DNA of 40,896 nucleotides, from NCBI GenBank assembly GCA_031394735.1, contig JANMXI010000061.1, forward strand, positions 1 through 40,896. Reading direction: 5' to 3'. The stretch comes from TMP-86 sp031394735 (GTDB taxonomy: Bacteria > Pseudomonadota > Gammaproteobacteria > Steroidobacterales > Steroidobacteraceae). This document shows, in pieces, positions 24,746 to 32,436 of this stretch (positions are counted from its first letter, which is position 1; each line of letters opens with the position of its first letter). The position numbers were made by a program, and so were the translations under genes. The notes under the pieces were generated by a model, which saw nothing but the letters and a program-made list of their open reading frames with translations, did no database searches and was not told the DNA's origin.

Positions 24746-26814
24746 ACCGTGCGAAGCTGGCGCGGCTGATCGTCCCGCGCAGCATCTGCCTCATCGGCGC
24801 CGGCGACTGGACCGACGCCGTCGCCGCCGGTAGCCGCAAGATCGGCTACAGGGGCGAGCTGTGGCGAGTGCATCCAAAACGCCCTTCGACTGCCTCCCAG
24901 CACTACTACCGCAGTATCGATGAATTGCCGGGCGCGCCGGACGCCACCTTTTTGGCCGTGCCGAAGCAGGAGGCAGCGCAGGTTGCCTCCCAGTTGTCAC
25001 GTCGCGATGCCGGAGGATTCGTGTGCTTTGCGGCCGGATTCTCGGAAACCGGCACGGACGCGGGTCATCGCCTTACCCAGGATCTGCAGACCAGCGCCGG
25101 CGACCTGCCGTATTTCGGTCCCAACTGCTACGGCACGGTAAATTTCTTTGATCGCGTCGCGCTGTGGCCGGACCAGGTGGTGGGTGATCCGCTGACACGC
25201 GGCGTCGCCCTTATCTGCCAGAGCGGCACCATCGCCCTCACGTTGATGTTCAACGACCGGTCGCTACCCATCGGTTACATCTTCACGGTCGGCAATCAAA
25301 CCTGCCTCGCCGTGGAAGATCTGATCGAAATCCTGTGCGACGACCCGCGCGTCAGCGCCTTCGGTCTGTACGTGGAAGGCATCAAGGACGCGGCGGCGTT
25401 CACGCGCGCGACAGACCGCGCGCGCGCCGCCGGCAAGCCCATCGCCATGGTGAAGTCCGGGCGCACCGAAGCCGCGGCACGCACCGCGCACAGTCACACC
25501 GGCGCGCTGGCCGGCGCCGACGCCATCTTCGACACCTTCTGCCGTCAGGCCGGCATTGCCCGCTGCGACACGCTGGCCACGCTGTGTGAAACCCTCAAGG
25601 TGTTTCACGCCGGCGGTCCGCTCTCGGGCCGACGCGTGCTGGTGATGGGCGCCTCCGGCGGTGACATGGCCATGACGGCCGACGTGGCGCGCAACCTGCC
25701 GTTGGATTTCTCTGCTGTTCCGCCGCAGTCGGCGACGGCGTTAACCGACATTCTGTCGGATCGCGTCACCATCGCCAATCCGCTGGATATTCATACCTAT
25801 CTTTGGTTCAACCCGCCGGCTCTGCAAAAGGCCTTCGCATTGACCTTGCGTTCAGGGTACGACGCCGTCGGCTTCATGCTCGACAATCCGCCGGAGTCCA
25901 AGGCCGACACGGTTGCGTTTGCGGTGGTGATCGACGCGTTCATCGCCGCGGCGCAGGGTGCAACAACGCGCGCCGCGCTCATCTCCTCGCTGCCCGAGAC
26001 CATCAGCCCCGGCACACGGCAACGCTGCCTGGACCAGGGCGTGGTTCCCTTGCAGGGACAGCGCGAGGCATTGGAGGCGCTGGCATTGGCCGGAGCGACC
26101 GGCGACACCTGGCGCGCCGGCGCTACGTTAAGCCTGCAATTGCCGGCGCCACCCGGGGCCGCACACAGCACTGCCATCAACCTGACCGAAGATGCCGCAA
26201 AATCTGCGCTCGCTGAGTTCGGAGTGCCGACCGCGCGTCGTCAAGTGGTCAGCGCAGCCGATGCCGTCCGTGCCGCCGCTGCCATTGGCTACCCCGTGGT
26301 GATGAAGGCCTATGGTGCGCATCTGGAACACAAGAGCGAAGTGGGCGGCGTGATTCTGAATCTGCTCAACGATGCCCAGGCCGCTGCCGCAGCCGCGCGA
26401 CTGGCAACGATTTCCGCGTCAGTCCTGGTCGAGGAAATGATCACCGATACCGTCGCCGAGGTGTTGATCGGCATCATCGTCGATGCGCAGTTCGGTCAGA
26501 CGCTGGTGATCGGCGCCGGCGGCGTCCTCACTGAACTATTGCAGGACAGCGTCAGCGTGCTGCCGCCGTGGAACCGTGATGCCATCGAGACGGCAATCGA
26601 TTCGTTGAAGATTTCCCGATTGCTGGCCGGATTTCGCGGCAAGCCGGCCGGCGATCGCGAGGCGTTGGTGCAGGCCACTTTAGGCGTTGCGCGTTATGCA
26701 CAGGCTCATGTGAATTCATTACTCGAAATCGACGTCAACCCGCTCATCGTCCGTCCCGCAGGGCGCGGCGCCGTCGCGGTGGACGCGTTGATCCGACTCA
26801 CGCAGGAGAAGTAG
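24742..26814 (+). CDS. ADP-forming-type acyl-CoA ligase, probably for gamma-butyrobetaine or carnitine
   Basis: This 690-residue protein belongs to the acetate-CoA ligase (ADP-forming) / succinyl-CoA synthetase-like family. An N-terminal CoA-binding Rossmann domain (to about 135) and two flavodoxin-like ligase domains precede an ATP-grasp domain from about residue 465 (VGGVILNLLNDAQAAAAAAR, then VEEMITDTVAEVLIG). His252 in HSHTGALAGADAIF is the expected phosphohistidine. Coupled by ATGA to the thioesterase and followed 2 bp later by CaiD, it is the only CoA-activating enzyme in the pathway here. I infer that it makes the CoA ester of gamma-butyrobetaine, crotonobetaine or carnitine. The enterobacterial pathway uses the unrelated AMP-forming CaiC for that step. 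Confidence 0.8.
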   Translation: MNRAKLARLIVPRSICLIGAGDWTDAVAAGSRKIGYRGELWRVHPKRPSTASQHYYRSIDELPGAPDATFLAVPKQEAAQVASQLSRRDAGGFVCFAAGFSETGTDAGHRLTQDLQTSAGDLPYFGPNCYGTVNFFDRVALWPDQVVGDPLTRGVALICQSGTIALTLMFNDRSLPIGYIFTVGNQTCLAVEDLIEILCDDPRVSAFGLYVEGIKDAAAFTRATDRARAAGKPIAMVKSGRTEAAARTAHSHTGALAGADAIFDTFCRQAGIARCDTLATLCETLKVFHAGGPLSGRRVLVMGASGGDMAMTADVARNLPLDFSAVPPQSATALTDILSDRVTIANPLDIHTYLWFNPPALQKAFALTLRSGYDAVGFMLDNPPESKADTVAFAVVIDAFIAAAQGATTRAALISSLPETISPGTRQRCLDQGVVPLQGQREALEALALAGATGDTWRAGATLSLQLPAPPGAAHSTAINLTEDAAKSALAEFGVPTARRQVVSAADAVRAAAAIGYPVVMKAYGAHLEHKSEVGGVILNLLNDAQAAAAAARLATISASVLVEEMITDTVAEVLIGIIVDAQFGQTLVIGAGGVLTELLQDSVSVLPPWNRDAIETAIDSLKISRLLAGFRGKPAGDREALVQATLGVARYAQAHVNSLLEIDVNPLIVRPAGRGAVAVDALIRLTQEK

Positions 26815-26816
26815 TC

Positions 26817-27593
26817 ATGTCCGAATCCGTCAAACTCATGAAAGACAATGGTGTGCTGGAAATCACCATCGATCGACCCAAGGCCAACGCCATCGATCTG
26901 CAGACCAGCCGCCGGCTGAACGATGTCATCAGCCAGTTCCGCGACGACCCCACGCTGCGCATTGCCATCATTACCGGAGCAGGGGATCGCTTCTTTTCAC
27001 CTGGTTGGGATTTGAAGGCAGCGGCAGGCGGAGAAAAATCCGACGAAGATTGGGGTGTGGGCGGATTCGGCGGATTGAATTATCCGCGCAACCTGAACAA
27101 GCCCATCATCGCTGCAGTCAATGGCATCGCCTGCGGCGGTGGCTTCGAAATCGTGCTGGGGACCGACATTATCGTCATGGAAGAGCACGCCAAATTCTCG
27201 CTGCCGGAAATCAACGTGGCAGTGTTGCCAGACGCCGGCTCGATCAAATTGCGGCGCCGGATTCCGTATCATGTCGCCGTGGAATTTCTGCTGACGGGAC
27301 GTTGGATGGACGCCGTCGAAGCCAAGCACTGGGGACTCGCCAATCATGTGGTGCCCAAGGGGCAAGGCATGGCCAAGGCGCGCGAGATCGCGCGGCAACT
27401 GGCCGACGGTCCACCGCTGCTGTTTCCGGCCATCAAGCAATTGCTGCGTCACACGGAAATGCTTCCCGAACACGAGGCCTTCGAACTGCATGATTCGCTC
27501 AGCCTGGTGCAGCAGGTGATCCGTTCTGAAGACCTGAAGGAAGGAACGCTCGCCTTCGCCGAGAAGCGCAAGCCGAATTGGACGGGGCGATGA
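26817..27593 (+). CDS. caiD: Carnitinyl-CoA dehydratase (crotonobetainyl-CoA hydratase)
   Basis: A 258-residue crotonase-fold enzyme that interconverts crotonobetainyl-CoA and carnitinyl-CoA. It aligns with E. coli CaiD almost throughout, by memory: EITIDRPKANAID, AIITGAGDRFFSPGWDLKAA, and the C-terminal ending in AFAEKRKPNWTGR. Both catalytic glutamates are present at the same numbers, Glu111 (GGGFEIV) and Glu131 (LPEINV). AGGAGAA lies just before the ATG. The stop overlaps the start of the HiPIP gene as ATGA (27590-27593). In this aerobic-looking cluster it probably works in the hydration direction, making carnitine from gamma-butyrobetaine-derived crotonobetainyl-CoA. Confidence 0.92.
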   Translation: MSESVKLMKDNGVLEITIDRPKANAIDLQTSRRLNDVISQFRDDPTLRIAIITGAGDRFFSPGWDLKAAAGGEKSDEDWGVGGFGGLNYPRNLNKPIIAAVNGIACGGGFEIVLGTDIIVMEEHAKFSLPEINVAVLPDAGSIKLRRRIPYHVAVEFLLTGRWMDAVEAKHWGLANHVVPKGQGMAKAREIARQLADGPPLLFPAIKQLLRHTEMLPEHEAFELHDSLSLVQQVIRSEDLKEGTLAFAEKRKPNWTGR

Positions 27594-27871
27594 ACCGGCG
27601 CGGGTTTCTGGTATTTGCAGCCGCGGCCAGTGGCCTCAGCGGCCAGGCGAAGTCGCAGGAGACGGCGTTGCTGAGCGAAGCGGACCCAAAGGCCAAGGCG
27701 CTTCACTATGTAGCAGACGCCACACGATCCACCGGCGACCGAACTCACCTCTGCTCAAGCTGCGGCCTGTATCAGGGTGACAGTAAATCCGCGCAGGGCC
27801 CCTGTCTGTTATTTCCCAAGTATCTGGTCAAGGCCGCCGCCACCTGCAGCAACTGGGCGCCGCAGATGTAG
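27590..27871 (+). CDS. High-potential iron-sulfur protein (HiPIP), Tat-exported
   Basis: A 93-residue precursor. The N-terminus MNRRGFLVFAAAASGLSG is a twin-arginine signal (NRRGFL followed by a hydrophobic stretch). The mature part has four cysteines, Cys55, Cys58, Cys72 and Cys86, in the HiPIP spacing CX2C-X13-C-X13-C, with the usual GPCLLFPKYLV around the third. It would bind one [4Fe-4S] cluster at high potential and carry electrons in the periplasm. Its start is translationally coupled to caiD (ATGA), which is unexpected for an exported electron carrier. It converges with the acyl-CoA dehydrogenase gene across 36 bp. The partner is unknown. Confidence 0.88.
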   Translation: MNRRGFLVFAAAASGLSGQAKSQETALLSEADPKAKALHYVADATRSTGDRTHLCSSCGLYQGDSKSAQGPCLLFPKYLVKAAATCSNWAPQM

Positions 27872-27907
27872 AGCGGGAGGTTTTGGGTCGCGACGAGCCC
27901 ATGGTCG

Positions 27908-29071
27908 TTACCCGCCCAGAGGCCGCAACAGCGCCCTGGAAATAATATGACGTTGCACCTCGCTGGTGCCGTCCCAGATGCGTTCGATGCGCGCGTCGCG
28001 CCAGATTCTCTCCAGCGGCAGATCTTCCATCAATCCCATGCCGCCGTGAATCTGCAACGCCTCATCCGCGACCATGGCGAGCATTTCGGTGGCTTTGACT
28101 TTGGCGATGGCCATGTCCATGTCGGTGTCGATCTTTTGATCTCGCTTCCACGCCGCCTCCAGCACCAGCAGTTCCGCTGCGCGCAACTCCACCGCCATGT
28201 CGGCGAGCTTGAAGCTCACGCCTTGAAACTTGCCGATCGACTGACCGAATTGCACGCGGTCCACCGCCCATTGCTTGGCCAGATCCAACGCGCGCTCGGC
28301 GCGTCCGAGACAGGTCGCCGCCACTTGCAGGCGCGTGGCGCCGAGCCAGGTGTTGGCGACATCGAAGCCCTTGTGTATTTCTCCGAGCACGGCGGAGCGT
28401 GGTACGCGGCAGTCGTTGAATTCCAGGATGCTGTTCGTATAGCCGCGATGCGAGACGTTCTTGTAGCCGGGCCGGATGAGCAGACCCGGATGATTGCGAT
28501 CGATCAGGAACGCGGTGATGCGCTTGCGCGCGCCACGGCCACCCGTGTCTTCACCGGAGGCCGCAAATAAAATGACATAGTCGGCGTGATCGGCATGACT
28601 GATGAAATGCTTGGTGCCGTTGATCACGAAGTCGCCGCCCTTCTCCACCGCGCTGGTCTTCATGCCGCGTAAGTCAGAGCCGGCACCCGGTTCCGTCATC
28701 GCCAGGCATTCAGTCAACTCACCGCGCACCGTGGGCAGCAGATAGCGCTCCCGCTGTTCGCCTTCGCAGGCAAGCAGGATGTTCGACGGACGCGCAACGG
28801 TCAGATAGTGCAGCGCATAACTGGTGCGACCCAACTCCTTCTCATACAGTGCCCAGGTCACGGTATCCAGACCGGCGCCGCCGACCTCGGCCGGCATGTT
28901 CGCCGCATACAAGCCGGCATCGATGGCCTTGGCTTTCAATTCGGCCTGCAATTCCGGCCGCAACACGCCGGTTTGCTCCACTTCACGCTCATGCGGATAG
29001 AGTTCACGGGTTACAAACTCACGCGTCGTATCCAGAATGAGTTGTTGTTCGTCGTTCAGTGAAAAGTCCAT
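27908..29071 (-). CDS. Acyl-CoA dehydrogenase, probable gamma-butyrobetainyl-CoA dehydrogenase (CaiA-like)
   Basis: A 387-residue flavoenzyme with the complete acyl-CoA dehydrogenase fold: N-terminal helical domain, middle domain with CLAMTEPGAGSDLRGMKTSA and GDFVINGTKHFISHADHADY, and C-terminal GRAERALDLAKQWAVDRVQF with ALQIHGGMGLMEDLPLERI. It should oxidise gamma-butyrobetainyl-CoA to crotonobetainyl-CoA, the substrate of CaiD. That is inferred from context, since the family is broad. At the place where many members have the catalytic Glu (YEGT) this protein has Asp367 in IWDGTSEVQ. AGGAAG lies eight bases before the ATG. It is the third gene of the carnitine dehydrogenase operon. Confidence 0.82.
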   Translation of the reverse strand: MDFSLNDEQQLILDTTREFVTRELYPHEREVEQTGVLRPELQAELKAKAIDAGLYAANMPAEVGGAGLDTVTWALYEKELGRTSYALHYLTVARPSNILLACEGEQRERYLLPTVRGELTECLAMTEPGAGSDLRGMKTSAVEKGGDFVINGTKHFISHADHADYVILFAASGEDTGGRGARKRITAFLIDRNHPGLLIRPGYKNVSHRGYTNSILEFNDCRVPRSAVLGEIHKGFDVANTWLGATRLQVAATCLGRAERALDLAKQWAVDRVQFGQSIGKFQGVSFKLADMAVELRAAELLVLEAAWKRDQKIDTDMDMAIAKVKATEMLAMVADEALQIHGGMGLMEDLPLERIWRDARIERIWDGTSEVQRHIISRALLRPLGG

Positions 29072-29095
29072 GACGGGCTTCCTGTGTGATTCAAA

Positions 29096-29695
29096 CTATT
29101 GATCGCCGGCCCAGCGTTTGAGCAGATCCAGTTGCAGCCGCAGTTGCTCGATCTGCTTGTCCGCCGGCCAGTCACCACGGCTGGTCACGGCGCCGGCCGT
29201 CAATCCGTTGATGAAAGTGACGACGGAACGCAGCACCTGATCGCGCACCTTTTGCGAATACGCCGGCCATTCCGCCCAATATTGCGCAAAGCAGCGCTCG
29301 TACACGCGTAAGTATTCCTTATGCACGCCTGAGTTGATGCGCTTGAGCTTCTGATCCACCGGCACCTGTCCCCAGAAGGCAGTCCAAAAGGCGCACTCGG
29401 CGAATCGTTGCGTATCCACGGCCAACGCCTCGGACAACACGGTCAGCAGACTCGCATCGCCGGCCCGCGAATGGCGGGTGAGCCGCTGCTCCATGCGCAG
29501 CAACACCAGCCGCAGCGCGGCGATCACGATCTGCTGCTTGGACTCGAAGTAATGCGCCACCATGCCGGTCGTATAGCCCGCCGCGCGGGCAATGCGCGCC
29601 ACTGTCGCCTGCTCGAAGCCATGCTTCGCGATCACCTGACAGGCGACATGGGCGATGTCCTCCCGCCGCTGATCATGATCGACGACTTTGGGCAT
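29096..29695 (-). CDS. BetI-like TetR-family repressor
   Basis: A 199-residue TetR regulator. The N-terminal DNA-binding domain has VARIARAAGYTTGMVAHYFESK, close to the BetI helix-turn-helix. The C-terminal part keeps the BetI-type FWTAFWGQV segment (AFW of the quaternary-amine binding domain). It sits between carnitine dehydrogenase (11 bp upstream) and acyl-CoA dehydrogenase (24 bp downstream), so a carnitine, gamma-butyrobetaine or acyl-CoA signal is likely. Self-regulation of the operon and perhaps control of the convergent caiD operon is inference. GGGAG precedes its ATG. It is a paralogue of the N-terminal half of the BetI-BetB fusion, but here it is a normal free repressor. Confidence 0.85.
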   Translation of the reverse strand: MPKVVDHDQRREDIAHVACQVIAKHGFEQATVARIARAAGYTTGMVAHYFESKQQIVIAALRLVLLRMEQRLTRHSRAGDASLLTVLSEALAVDTQRFAECAFWTAFWGQVPVDQKLKRINSGVHKEYLRVYERCFAQYWAEWPAYSQKVRDQVLRSVVTFINGLTAGAVTSRGDWPADKQIEQLRLQLDLLKRWAGDQ

Positions 29696-29706
29696 CGCGG
29701 CTCCCG

Positions 29707-31197
29707 TCAGTGCGCGGGCATTCCGATGTGACGACCCGCCTGTGCAGGAACCGCCAGTCCGGCATGGGTCGCTCGAACGGCTTCCAACTTCGAAAATACC
29801 GCAGGGCCGATCAACGCCGCCTTGTGCGCGTGCGTGTCGACGTGAAGGTGCATCTGCTCGCAGGTAGCCACCAGTTCGTTGTCACGTTCGCGCAACAGCC
29901 GGTGGAATACATGCAGCCGTTTCTGGTCCAGGCCGAGAATCTGGGTGGTGACGAACACCTGCTCGTTGACCCGCACCTCCGTCAGATACGAGATATGGCT
30001 CTCCACCGTGTAGAACATGTGTCCGGCGGTGCGATAGTCCTCATCCACGCCAATGTGTCTATATAGCGCGTCCATCGCATCGCCAAACACCTGCATGTAG
30101 CGCGAGTCGGTCATGTGGCCGTTGTAATCGATCCACTCGGGACGCACCACCGTGGACACCAGGCGCAACGGTGCATCCGGTTCAGTCTTTGCACCCGCAT
30201 AAGTGTGCTGCGCGGCAGCGTCCGTATACAGGCGCGTTTCCAGATTCTTGAGGGTGGAGCCTGCGCCGATGTTGAAATTGCGCAGCACCTGCTGGATCGC
30301 AACCAGATAATCGTCGCGCAACCGTTCGATTTCGCGGATGGAACGCCCACCAGCCTGGGCCTGCGTGCCTTCGACCATGCGGTCGATGAGTTGCTCCGTG
30401 AGCTCCGGCGCTTCGAGCTTGGTCCAAGGCCATTTCAGACACGGACCGAACTGCGCCAGCATATGGCGCATACCGGACTCGCCGCCGGCCAGATGATAAA
30501 TCAGGTTCGTGCCCATGGCGGCCCAGCGCAAACCAGGACCGTAGATGATGGAGTCGTCCAACTCGCCGGTGGTCGCCACGCCGTCGTTGACCATGTGCAG
30601 AATCTCGCGCCATAGCGCTTCCTGCAACCGGTCGGTCAGGTGGCCCGGCACTTCGCGCCGCACATGCAACGCGTGCATGCCGATGTAGGTGAAGAAGCGC
30701 TTCGATGCATCGATGGTCGCCTGGCTGGTTTTCTCACCGCCGACGATTTCCACCAACGGCAGCAGATACACGGGATTGAACGGGTGCGCTACGCAGAAGC
30801 GCTCCGGGGCCACCATGTCACGTTGCAGGTCCGTGGGCATGAGGCCTGAGGTGCTGGAGGCGATGATCACATCGGCCGGCGCGTGCTGACTGACCTGGGC
30901 CAGAATGCGCTGCTTGAGGGGCAGTTGCTCCGGGATGTTTTCCTGGATGAAATCCACCTGCGCGGCCATCGCGTTCAGGTCGGTGGTGAAGGTGAGCTTG
31001 CCCTTAGGAGGCAGCGGTGCAAACGTCAGTCGCGCCAGCGCAGGCTCGGCATTGGCCACGGCGCCGCGGATCCACTCCTCCATCGCAGGCGATACGTCTG
31101 CCGCAACGACATTGACGCCGAAATGCAGCGCCCGCGCCGCCCAGCCGCCGCCGATGACTCCGGTGCCCAACAATCCGAGCGTCTTCACGTTTCGCAT
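29707..31197 (-). CDS. L-carnitine dehydrogenase fused to betainyl-CoA thioesterase domain
   Basis: A 496-residue protein in two parts. Residues 1-325 are a 3-hydroxyacyl-CoA dehydrogenase-fold carnitine dehydrogenase (CdhA), with NAD-binding GLLGTGVIGGGWAARA at 8-22, active-site region VAHPFNPVYLLPLVEIVGG, and LQEALWREILHMVNDGVAT. Residues about 345-480 are a hotdog thioesterase with PEWIDYNGHMTDSRY. The first part oxidises carnitine to 3-dehydrocarnitine with NAD. The second should hydrolyse betainyl-CoA. The fused form and its length match the rhizobial enzymes, whereas pseudomonads keep CdhA and CdhB apart. The ATG at 31197 begins the Rossmann motif. A longer in-frame reading upstream crosses the intergenic promoter region and is rejected. 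Confidence 0.9.
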   Translation of the reverse strand: MRNVKTLGLLGTGVIGGGWAARALHFGVNVVAADVSPAMEEWIRGAVANAEPALARLTFAPLPPKGKLTFTTDLNAMAAQVDFIQENIPEQLPLKQRILAQVSQHAPADVIIASSTSGLMPTDLQRDMVAPERFCVAHPFNPVYLLPLVEIVGGEKTSQATIDASKRFFTYIGMHALHVRREVPGHLTDRLQEALWREILHMVNDGVATTGELDDSIIYGPGLRWAAMGTNLIYHLAGGESGMRHMLAQFGPCLKWPWTKLEAPELTEQLIDRMVEGTQAQAGGRSIREIERLRDDYLVAIQQVLRNFNIGAGSTLKNLETRLYTDAAAQHTYAGAKTEPDAPLRLVSTVVRPEWIDYNGHMTDSRYMQVFGDAMDALYRHIGVDEDYRTAGHMFYTVESHISYLTEVRVNEQVFVTTQILGLDQKRLHVFHRLLRERDNELVATCEQMHLHVDTHAHKAALIGPAVFSKLEAVRATHAGLAVPAQAGRHIGMPAH

Positions 31198-31289
31198 AAG
31201 ACTTGATTCCCACCCCTTCGTGTCGCCGCGCTTTGTAATGTTACGATGATAATATAAAAAGGCGGCGGCCGCACCTGGAGGGCTTGGGA
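31198..31289 (-). promoter_or_regulatory. Probable promoter region of the carnitine dehydrogenase operon
   Basis: This 92-bp gap contains an AT-rich island. On the minus strand it reads TTTTTATATTATCATC, with a possible TATTAT -10 at 31249-31254 and no convincing -35. The 9-mer ATAATATAA (plus strand, 31249-31257) is shared with the palindromic promoter at 23321-23329. Because the upstream operon ends at 31290 on the same strand, some readthrough is also possible. No terminator was recognised. Confidence 0.3.
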
Positions 31290-32423
31290 TCAGGGTTTTG
31301 TGACGGACAGCACCTCGGTCAGGGGGGCGGCGGCGGCGGGAACCGCATGCCGGTAGTCCCGCCCGAGGAGCGCGGCAACCGTGGCGGCGATCTGCGCCTG
31401 GACGACGGAAGCGGTGTCGTGCCGTTCCCCCAAACCCTTGGTATCCGGGCCCATGACGGCAATCCAGATATTGTTGGAGCCCTTCTCGTCCACGCCATGT
31501 TCCTTCCACTGTTCCGGCCCGCTGCCGCGGCCATGGTCACAGGTGAAGATGAAGGTGGTCTTGCCGCGATACTGCGGCATCGACTGCATGGTCTCCCACA
31601 GTTCCTGCACGAAGCGATCGACGCGGTGCGCGCTGTCCAACACCAGGTCGTAGCGACCTTGATGAGCCCAATTGTCGGTCTCGCCGTAGCCGACAAACAG
31701 CACCCGTGGGTGCTTGGTCTTCACGTAGTCGAGCAGCGGCGGCTGCAGCAGCGAATTGGGCAGGTCCTCCTCATCGAAATGCGTCGTGGTCGTGAACATC
31801 TGCGCCAGCAGCGCATCGTGCGATGCATCGCCGGTCTTGCGCGGCAGATTCCACCCGGTCTGAAACACGAGCTTGCTGCGCCGTTCATTGAAGATGCGCT
31901 CGTACGCATCCCAGGTGCCGAATACCGCGACCCGTCCCTGGAAATCCGCCGCGCGATTCAGCCATTCGAACACGGTGGCATTCGGGTTGGGACCAAACTC
32001 ATTACTGTCGATCTGCGGATTGGGGAATCCAACGGTCATCTCGTTGTAACCGGGATAGGAGAACCACTTGTCATTGCTGACTTGGGCGACACTGCCTTTG
32101 GTCTGATTGCCGAATATCTGACCCTTCTGCGCCATCGTGCCCCACAGAAACGGCATCAGCAGCTTGCGACGCGTCGCGGGGTCGTCATGCCAGTACTTCT
32201 TGCGCAACTCGGTTTCCGAGGACCAGCTGCCACCGGTCTTCTGATCCAGCAGCGCGGCTTCCGCGCCGGTGAATACTTCCTGCCAGCGCAAACCGTCGCT
32301 GACGATCAACACCACATTCTCGGTCAGAGGGCCGTGCGCTGCCGCGTTCTTAGGGGCGGATTGCGCCGCAGAGAACGCCAGTGTCATGGCCACAGCCACC
32401 AGGATTGAATTCCGCCGTTTCAT
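31290..32423 (-). CDS. Periplasmic alkaline phosphatase-superfamily hydrolase
   Basis: A 377-residue exported protein with a Sec signal peptide (MKRRNSILVAVAMTLAFSAA, then QSA). The mature part has the metal-binding scheme of the alkaline phosphatase/phosphodiesterase superfamily: Asp43 in VLIVSDGLRW, a candidate Thr nucleophile in VFTGAEAA, GYGETDNWAHQGRYD (Asp and His ligands) and FTCDHGRG (Asp and His). It could be a phosphatase, phosphodiesterase or phosphonate/sulfate hydrolase. Release of choline from phosphocholine-type esters would fit the neighbourhood but is speculation. GGGAGA lies before the ATG, and the gene follows the PotG-like ATPase gene by 13 bp, as the last gene of the six-gene operon. 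Confidence 0.78.
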   Translation of the reverse strand: MKRRNSILVAVAMTLAFSAAQSAPKNAAAHGPLTENVVLIVSDGLRWQEVFTGAEAALLDQKTGGSWSSETELRKKYWHDDPATRRKLLMPFLWGTMAQKGQIFGNQTKGSVAQVSNDKWFSYPGYNEMTVGFPNPQIDSNEFGPNPNATVFEWLNRAADFQGRVAVFGTWDAYERIFNERRSKLVFQTGWNLPRKTGDASHDALLAQMFTTTTHFDEEDLPNSLLQPPLLDYVKTKHPRVLFVGYGETDNWAHQGRYDLVLDSAHRVDRFVQELWETMQSMPQYRGKTTFIFTCDHGRGSGPEQWKEHGVDEKGSNNIWIAVMGPDTKGLGERHDTASVVQAQIAATVAALLGRDYRHAVPAAAAPLTEVLSVTKP

Positions 32424-32436
32424 GCTCTGTCTCCCG

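Noticed and set aside
31198..31509. In-frame N-terminal extension of carnitine dehydrogenase
   Set aside because: It crosses the AT-rich promoter region and the end of the upstream gene. The Rossmann motif begins right after the ATG at 31197.
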